Shown here one piece after another: positions 57,359 through 64,000 of a stretch of 64,000 bases of DNA. The DNA comes from Artocarpus heterophyllus (Eukaryota; Streptophyta; Magnoliopsida; Rosales; Moraceae), in assembly GCA_025403435.1 (NCBI GenBank), contig CM046330.1, forward strand, positions 24,119,507-24,183,506. The letters run 5' to 3'. The translations under genes were made by a program, and so were the position numbers. Every line of letters starts with the position of its first letter. Position 1 is the first letter of the stretch. The notes beneath the pieces are model-generated. The model worked only from the letters and a program-made list of their open reading frames with translations, was not told the origin of the DNA and ran no database searches.

Positions 57359-57363
57359 GAAAT

Positions 57364-58395
57364 ACACTCGGGAGTTTGTAGTATCCATACTAGGAGGGCA
57401 ATCATTAGCTTAAAAAGCACTCCGCTAGGGTTACTATTGGCCGAATATAAAGAAAGAGTCCATGGAATATGCAAAGAAGTGCGAGAACTGCCAAAGGTTT
57501 ACAATTATCCCTAGATCACCTACCAAGCTCCTTACTTCGGTGATTAACCCTAGGCCATTTGGAAAAAGGGGCATTGACAACATAGGACTACTGCACAACA
57601 CACCTTGAGATGCAAATATGCGATAGTCACTATGGATTACTATACTAAGTGGGCAGAAGTTGAGCTGTTGACCACTATCACTAAGGCCAAATGCACGAGC
57701 TTCATCTAGAACAACGTTGTGTATAGATTTAGTGTCCCACACTCCTTGGCCTCAGATAACGCCAAACAATTCGACAATGCCAAAATAAAGAAGTTCTATG
57801 ATTGACTTAAGATTAACAAGAATTTCTCAGCTCCTATATATCCTTAGAGCAACAGGCAGGTCAAAGCAGTTCACAAGGTTCTAAAGTACACGCTTAAGAA
57901 GAAGCTCGACAAGTTAAAAGGTGCATGGGCTGATGAGCTACTTAAAGTTTTATGGGCATACAAGACCACGTCTAGGACGTCTATTGGTGAAACAACATTG
58001 TCTATGGTATATGGACTAGAAGCGATGATACCAATTGAAATCACTACCCCAAGCAGCTGTTTGGTCGGGTATAATGCAACTGTGAACAAAGAATTTATGC
58101 ATGCAAAGATAGACCTCATAGAGGAGAAAATGTTAGAAACTTAAGTCAGACAGGCGGCATATCAATAGAGGGCAGCTTGGTACTATAATAAAAAGGTCAA
58201 GGAAAGAAGCTTCTCAGTTGGTGACATAGTCCTTAGATGGGTAGCTTAAAACACTAGACCCTTAGGACCGAGCTAGGAAGGACCTTACAAAGTTAAAGAA
58301 GTGCTTAGACCAAGGACACATCGCCTTAAATACCTCTTTGGTTGTGCAATAGAATACCTGTGGAATGCAAGTCATCTCAAGCCGTATACCAATAG
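57364..58395 (+). pseudogene. pol: Tat-type gypsy integrase, decayed
   Basis: Blocks in several frames: IHSGVCSIHTRRAI, EVRELPKVYNYP, the core start KYAIVTMDYYTKWAEVELL, RFSVPHSLASDNAKQFDN, ADELLKVLWAYKTTSRTSIGETTLSMVYGLEAMIP, FSVGDIVLRWVA and WNASHLKPYTN at the end. These are typical of Tat integrases (YFTKWVEA; AYRTT.RT.TGETPF.L.YG.EA.IP). It directly continues the Tat pol interrupted at 45153. Confidence 0.85.
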
Positions 58396-59290
58396 GCCCT
58401 TCTATTCACCAATCTCAATATGTTTCTTAGAATGCCATTTTGTTTTCTTTAAGAACTATGAGTTATAGTATAGGAAGTCATATGTCAAGAGTTATGATGT
58501 TCCAAGACAAATATTTAATAAAGTTCCTAAGGTTTATTCATATATCTTTATGTTAATTTGTTCTTGTAAACTTTATACAACATCTAATGCGAGAGCACAA
58601 CGCTCAGCCAAGGATAGGGGGCAACTTGGTGCACAGAGTCCCACTCCAATTGTACATGACAAAGCCTAAAAAGAGCTCAATACAAGCTCGGCTATATGCC
58701 ACTAAGAGCATACCCAATAGCAGGCCCAGCTCAACTAAGCCATATTCGATTGACATAGAGGCCTAAAGCTAAGTCTATATTAGTTACTTGCACCTTATTT
58801 TATGTTCAACTAGAAGTACAGTAATCACGGTTATTTACACTTGTGTATTTAAAACCAAAAAATGAGATAGGCTTGGCTACTTTAGACTCGTGATAAACTA
58901 AAAGCCTAAGGCCATCAAACTCAGTTATCAATTACGCCCAGTTTTAAAGATGAGCTTGGTTGTTTACCTTTGTAAAAATTATGTTAAATAAATCCACCCA
59001 ACTAAGAAGCAGATTTACCTAAGCTCAGTTATATCCAAAACGGGTATTTACATAGATATTTTCTAACATTTTTTCGTAGGGAAAAGACTGATATAAAATA
59101 TTAGAAAAAAGTATACATACACAAATTAGGTCGGGTACTGAGCCTATTATCACGGGCTTATGGCCGTTACAAAATAAGCAAAAAGAGAAGAAGAGGCATA
59201 CTCCAGCACTACCATCCTTGCCTCCACCCGGGCAGCAACAACAGTAGTAGTAGCATCCAGCGCAGCATCCTCTTAGGACTCCTCTAGGAA
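58396..59290. other. Tat 3' untranslated region, between integrase and antisense gene
   Basis: No coding frame on either strand that I can support. A purine-rich aaggatagggggg-like tract at about 58610-58621 could be a polypurine tract or an internal one. The rest is unremarkable. Confidence 0.5.
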
Positions 59291-62200
59291 GCATAGGTCG
59301 AGGTTAGGAAATTCTCAAACTTTGCAATGACCTACCCGACACCCTCATTGAAAGAGATGTCCTTGATGTTGATCATCTCTGGCAATGTCTTAAATTGCTC
59401 TATAGCTTCAATTTTAGCATCAGCTAGTCGTCTCTAAATTCTTCCTCCCTCTTAGCTGCAATTCCTCCACGCTTTCCAACTTTTTGGACTCCATGGCTAG
59501 CTTTTCCTTAAGCTCACTCTTTAGTAGCAGGTACTTTTTTGCGTTGGCCTCCTCAGTGGCAAATTCGTCCTCTAGCATGGCTAACAAGTTGTCAGCCTTA
59601 TCCTTCTGGAATTGCGCGGTCGCGTGGAGGTCATAGCTTGTTAGGGAGGCAATGAGGACCTGAAAAGACAAAAATAAGTATCGATACCTAAAGTAAAGGA
59701 AGAATGAATATTGAATATATGGACACATACCTTTATGTTTAGGACCGACCAGGAACTTATGCTGCTATAATGACGGCTTTCTTTAGAGGTCCACCCACTC
59801 GCTTTCGCTACAGTTTTCCCCAATTGTCTCCATCACCGAGCTCATCCATGGACGATAGTGAGAAATAGCAGCTGCCAAGTCATCTGAAAGTACATTAGAT
59901 ACCTGCTGCACCTACTTCCCCTTAGTGGACTTTTAGGTTGTTGAGGGCAGGGCCGGAGGCAAGGATGAGGGATGGGGATCGCCCTGGCTACCCTTCGAAG
60001 AAGAATCCCGTTTGGGCTGACCAGATGGAGGAACTTTCTTAGAGCCCGAAGTATGAGTTTTTTTCTTTTTGCTTTGATCCTTCTTAGGCTCTTGGGAAGA
60101 GTCGTCACCGAATGACTTCAATCCTTGAAACTTCGACACCATCTCTGTAGCCAAGAGAAATGGGTCAGTCACTTACACTTAAGCTCAAAAATTGTTATTG
60201 TTAGAATAAAGTAAGAACAGTACCAATACCTTGTTCCTCTTTTTAACTGCTAAGGTTTACAATTTGAGCCGGTTCAAATGGAGCTGCTTGATCATTGACC
60301 TTTTGAGTCTCATCTACCGTGGATAAGGGAAGAGCCAAATTACTTAGCCCAATCGAAAGCAGATTATACCCCTATGGCCATATTACTTAGCCCGAAACTG
60401 CTAAGGTTGACCTTTTTAACTGCTAAGGTTTACAATCTGAGCCGGTTCAAATGGAGCTGCTTGATCATTGACCTTTTGAGTCTCATCTACCGTGGATAAG
60501 GGAAGAGCCAAATTACTTAGCCCAATCGAAAGCAGATTATACCCCTATGGCCATATTACTTAGCCCGAAACTGCTAAGGTTGACCTTTTTAACTGCTAAG
60601 GTTTACAATCTGAGCCGGTTCAAATGGAGCTGCTTGATCATTGACCTTTTGAGTCTCATCTACCGTGGATAAGGGAAGAGCCGAATTACTTAGCCCAATC
60701 GAAAGCAGATTATACCCCTGTGGCCAAGGAGGTGTAAGCCCGAGACCGCTTTGGGATCTTTAACGCGGCTTTTATAGGGGCAAGTTCGTCCGCATTCAGA
60801 TTGGGTCGAAGGGGTGTAATGGTTGCACAAAAAGAAAAACAGTTAGAACATATTCAACCAAGAAAAATAAATAAGACAATTCATGGAAGAGGTAGCAGAA
60901 CGGGCACCGACTACGAAAGGAAAAGTGGCGGTGAATAGGAATGGGGAATCCCTTCTCGGAAAAGTGCGTATCAAAAGAAACTTTCAAGACAATAAAGGAC
61001 TCCTTCCAGCCATAAGTGGGACTGAGGCGGCCGGAAGTAAGTTCTGCCATATTTGAGTAAGAACCGAGATAGTAAAAGCCGAGCTAATTGGGTACCGCAT
61101 TGCACATGAACATATACAAAAATTCACAACGTCAGCTCTACTTTCAGGTGAAGTTTCCAAAGAATGTAAGATCCCAACAAGATTCTTCACCAATTTGGGT
61201 AGAGTTTGGGTGGAGCAATTCCAAATTCATTATAGATTTTCTTATGAAATAGCAGATAGGGCAGAAAGATGCCACACGATAGCATGTTTATCTATAAAAC
61301 AATGGTGCCCTTGGGTGGGTCAGATGTTCTGTCATCGGGTCCTAGAGTTATATACTTGAGGCCAGAGGAAGAGAAGAACTCCTAAAACCACTTTGAGACA
61401 AGCCCGTGGTACGCCTTGGACCAAAACCCTACAGCAGTTGGGTCCTCCACCTAGTCGCCCTAGGTATGGGGATGCGAACTCCCGGCCTCAGGGTTAGTCC
61501 ATGGAACAGTCATTTCGTCCTTAAGATTGATAAGAATTCCCTTTAGAAGGTCATACACCGAGTCGTCAGAATCACTGTCTACTGACTCCAGATTTCCTCG
61601 TACTCGTCAATTTGTTTCATTACGCCCTCGGGGTCAAGTGGAGTTAGGGTGGCCTTCTACAGACGTCTTTGATGATGGGCCTTGAGCTGGGCCTCATTAA
61701 TAATATTCTTCTCCAGATTAGGAATCGCAAAGCTGCCAGACGTACTCGGCGGATTAGCAAGATCAAAACGAACTACAATGCCCTTACTGGCTTCTCGGCC
61801 ACAATGTTTGTCCTTATCATTTTCTCTATGCAACATGGAAGCAAAAGGTGGAAAAGTTTGAAGTCCTAATAGCGGAGAAGCCTCTACCCATGAAAATTAA
61901 ATAATTCTATTTAGCGGCTAAATCTTGAGTATGAACTCAGCAACCAAGTTCATCCTAAAATCAGAGGTTTAAATATGGGCCCACCAGCTGAAATCGCCAT
62001 AAACAACCAAAAGACCTCGAAACAAATATTTAAAGGACCTCAGACAATATCGACAAAGGTAAACACGACTTTCCAGACCCTGAGAAATGCATTAATTACA
62101 TGAAAATAAAGATAGAAGCAAAGAAGAAAGAGGAGACCGTGGTCCTCTGGAATGAATTCGACAGAGTTTTGACTCAAGGGAGAACAAGTGAGGAGAAATG
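59291..62200 (-). pseudogene. Antisense gene in the Tat 3' region (plant 'putative gypsy-type transposon' family), broken
   Basis: Opposite strand to pol. Reading leftward: about 61560-61380 has DLLKGILINLKDEMTVPW. About 61300-61190 reads MLSCGIFLPYLLF, then NEFGIAPPKLYPNWVKNLVGIL. 61050-60940 has TYGWKESFIVLKVSFD. This hydrophobic then GW(K)..F pattern resembles the domain often annotated in plants as putative gypsy-type transposon (Transposase_28-like). Further on comes a Ser/Lys-rich linker (60172-59933) and a predicted coiled coil (KDKADNLLAMLEDEFATEEANAKKYLLLK..., about 59600-59430). A 173-bp tandem repeat interrupts it. Tat elements are known to carry antisense ORFs after pol. Introns are possible and exact ends are unclear. 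Confidence 0.55.
60241..60727. repeat. 173-bp tandem repeat, 2.8 copies
   Basis: ttttaactgctaaggtttac starts at 60241, 60414 and 60587. The copies are almost identical (single-base differences such as aatttgag/aatctgag), so the amplification is recent. The third copy ends at about 60727. It lies within the antisense gene region, perhaps in an intron. Confidence 0.92.
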
Positions 62201-62216
62201 AATCGATTTTGTGGGT

Positions 62217-62224
62217 ATTTATAA
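62217..62224 (-). promoter_or_regulatory. Possible TATA box for the antisense gene
   Basis: The + strand gggtatttataagcc gives TATAAATA on the - strand, with a start region expected near 62190, just upstream of the antisense reading region. Position and spacing fit, but transcription is not shown. Confidence 0.4.
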
Positions 62225-62279
62225 GCCAAAAACCATCTTGGACATTAGCTGTACGATCTACAGGAACTCGATCCAATGG

Positions 62280-62630
62280 TTAAAATGAAGCTTCCCATAC
62301 AATGGCAAAGATTTGGTTAGGAAAGCATGACATCAAATGGACAGCCAAGATGCATTCCTTTAATACATGACGAGAGGGGTTGACATCCATGATTTGACAG
62401 CCCAATCAAGCCATATCTTCAGCTCCATGATCATCAACTGTCAGCAATACCATAGCTTCCACAACAAGACATTGACCAAGTTTGACCGTAGACTCCCTCG
62501 AGGCACTTTGGTTAACAACCAAAGAAGTACCCCAAGCTGGGGGTTTTGGGCTACCGAAAAAGGCCTAAGTCGGTTACTAGGCTCTATGATATTCCAAAAA
62601 GCACGTTTAATAGACAAAGCTTGAGAAAGA
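62280..62630. other. Region without a supported gene
   Basis: Mixed-composition sequence beyond the antisense promoter candidate. One open frame of 85 codons (62367-62624, +) has no recognisable motif and is not accepted as a gene. It may be part of a Tat 3' LTR. Confidence 0.4.
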
Positions 62631-64000
62631 TAAAATGGCTAAATTGTCTTTATTCAAATTAAAAGATCTTAAAAGTAATGATAAGCACTTAATCTTATTA
62701 GAATCTACTAAATCTAAAATGCTCTAAAAGAATAGGTCTTATAAGGGGTCATGAAGGTGCCATCAAGCTAATTAGATAAGAGATTATTATGAGTTTAAAT
62801 TTAAATTGTACTTAAAAGGGTAAGTGTTTCAATCTAAAAGTATAAGTTCAAAATAACCTCAAGTATAAGGTTATCCAAGTAATAAAATTAAGTGAATCCG
62901 AGGTCGATCCAATAGGAAAAAAGTATTACAAAGGTCCAATATATCAGTTATATTATTCTTAGTTGAAAAATTTAAGGATTAAAGTTAATTATTTACTATT
63001 TACTTACAATATTTACACTTTTTTTTTACTTTTTTCTATTTTTAGATTTTTTAATGATTTTTGAAACTTTATCAACAAGAAATGTGACTTAAATTAAAAT
63101 GGCAAATGAAATTTTAATAAGTGCAATTAAATAGAAGATGAAATTTTAACAATAAGTGCAATTTTAACTTAGAATAAACAACAATTTTAACAATACTAAG
63201 GATTAAAGGTTCTATTATGGCAATTAACTTAAATATACTTTAGTTTTTCTAAAATTATTTATTAAAATGGCTTAAGTATGCAATATGTCATCTTTTGTCT
63301 ACAATAAATCAAGAGTCATTAAGCATTTAATGTGTCAATTCAAGTCTATAATACATACAAAACTCATTTTTAACAAATATGTATGATTTCAAAATTAACT
63401 AACTAAAATTACCAACAGAAATTGCAGTTAAGTATTTATCATGCCATTTCCTGTCTACGAATAATCAAAGTGTTCCTAGGCATTACTCGTGTCAGTCTAT
63501 GTCTACGATGAATCAAAACTTAATTTTGCAAGAGTTTTAGCTAAGTTAACATGAAAATCATAAGTTTTCTAAAAATGATTATAACAACTTAGAAAACATT
63601 AAAAAACTAAAATTATTTACCTTAATTTTGCCATTCCCCCCTCTCCTTAGCAAAAAAAGAAATTTAGAAAGATATATTGAAGAAAAAACACACATAATTT
63701 TATAAAACATAACTATTTTACAACATATAAACTAGAAATACTTTACAAAAACATAAAACTAGAATTAAGAAGAAAACTAACATAAAGAGAAATAAAAGAA
63801 GAGAATTACTCCAAATTATGGAGAAAGGTTTGAATTATAATGCATAGAAGGGGGTAGTTATAGTAGAAGGAAATCTACTATTTGCATGAATTTTTAAATT
63901 TGTTATCTATTTTTATTATTTTATTGGGATAATTTTTGATACAAAATGAGTAGGATTAGAAATGAATGATTTGGAATTTTTTTGAATTAATTTATAGTAG
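62631..64000. other. AT-rich noncoding region to window end
   Basis: No coding frame. Phrases such as gaatccgaggtcgatccaatagg (split near 62894) and repeated short blocks (aatcaagagtcattaagcattta; aatcaaagtgttcctaggcatta) resemble internal noncoding DNA of large non-autonomous LTR elements, similar in character to 19011-19820. Tentative. Confidence 0.35.

Noticed and set aside
62367..62624. 85-codon + strand frame as a gene
   Set aside because: No motif and no similarity I recognise. Chance length in a moderate-GC region next to retroelement 3' sequence.

Overview
This is plant nuclear DNA, almost certainly heterochromatin of an angiosperm with a repeat-rich genome. Everything I recognise is LTR retrotransposon: Ty1/copia and Ty3/gypsy polyproteins of plant type, 2-4 kb LTRs, primer-binding sites matching initiator tRNA-Met, and 5-bp target-site duplications (TSDs). 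I see no host gene, rRNA, tRNA or CRISPR array. All coding regions carry stops or frameshifts, and many of these are C-to-T or G-to-A changes, as expected of methylated, silenced DNA.

Layout. (1) 1-10527: a + strand copia element, 'Copia A', cut by the left window edge. Its 5' end carries one LTR plus a second, partial LTR copy. It sits inside the RNase H domain of (2) a - strand chromovirus-type gypsy, 'Gypsy1', at 10528-16122. (3) 16170-18770 is a + strand LTR of the same broad family, so it forms a large inverted repeat with the Gypsy1 LTR. (4) A Tat-type gypsy on the + strand is the oldest layer from 18770 to about 58395. It is split into gag N-part (18770-19010), gag C-part/protease/RT/RNase H (41736-45153) and integrase (57359-58395). 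(5) Its gag is separated by AT-rich DNA and an Athila-like LTR (19821-20605 plus 40157-41379). That LTR is interrupted by (6) a 19.5-kb - strand copia composite, 'Copia C' (20606-40151, TSD cgcac). Copia C has three LTRs, two gypsy-type solo LTRs with their own TSDs (26716-28941 and 34636-38511) and an 0.9-kb patch in the opposite orientation. (7) 'Gypsy2' (45154-57358, TSD gaaat) is a full-length chromovirus between the Tat RNase H and integrase. (8) 58396-62280 is the Tat 3' region, with an antisense gene of the type seen in Tat elements. (9) 62280-64000 is AT-rich and has no recognised gene.

The most interesting observations follow. Gypsy1 and Gypsy2 each carry an extra gene between the 5' LTR and gag. 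It looks like a second, divergent Gag whose C-terminus is an extremely acidic tail instead of a zinc knuckle. GC-rich near-palindromic motif arrays (core TCGGC-NN-GCCGA) recur upstream of the copia TATA box, again in the copia leader, and also in an unrelated gypsy-type solo LTR. The chromovirus LTRs share two adjacent inverted repeats across divergent copies. Copia C records several rearrangement events.

All element boundaries and family calls come from reading the sequence. No database comparison was made.
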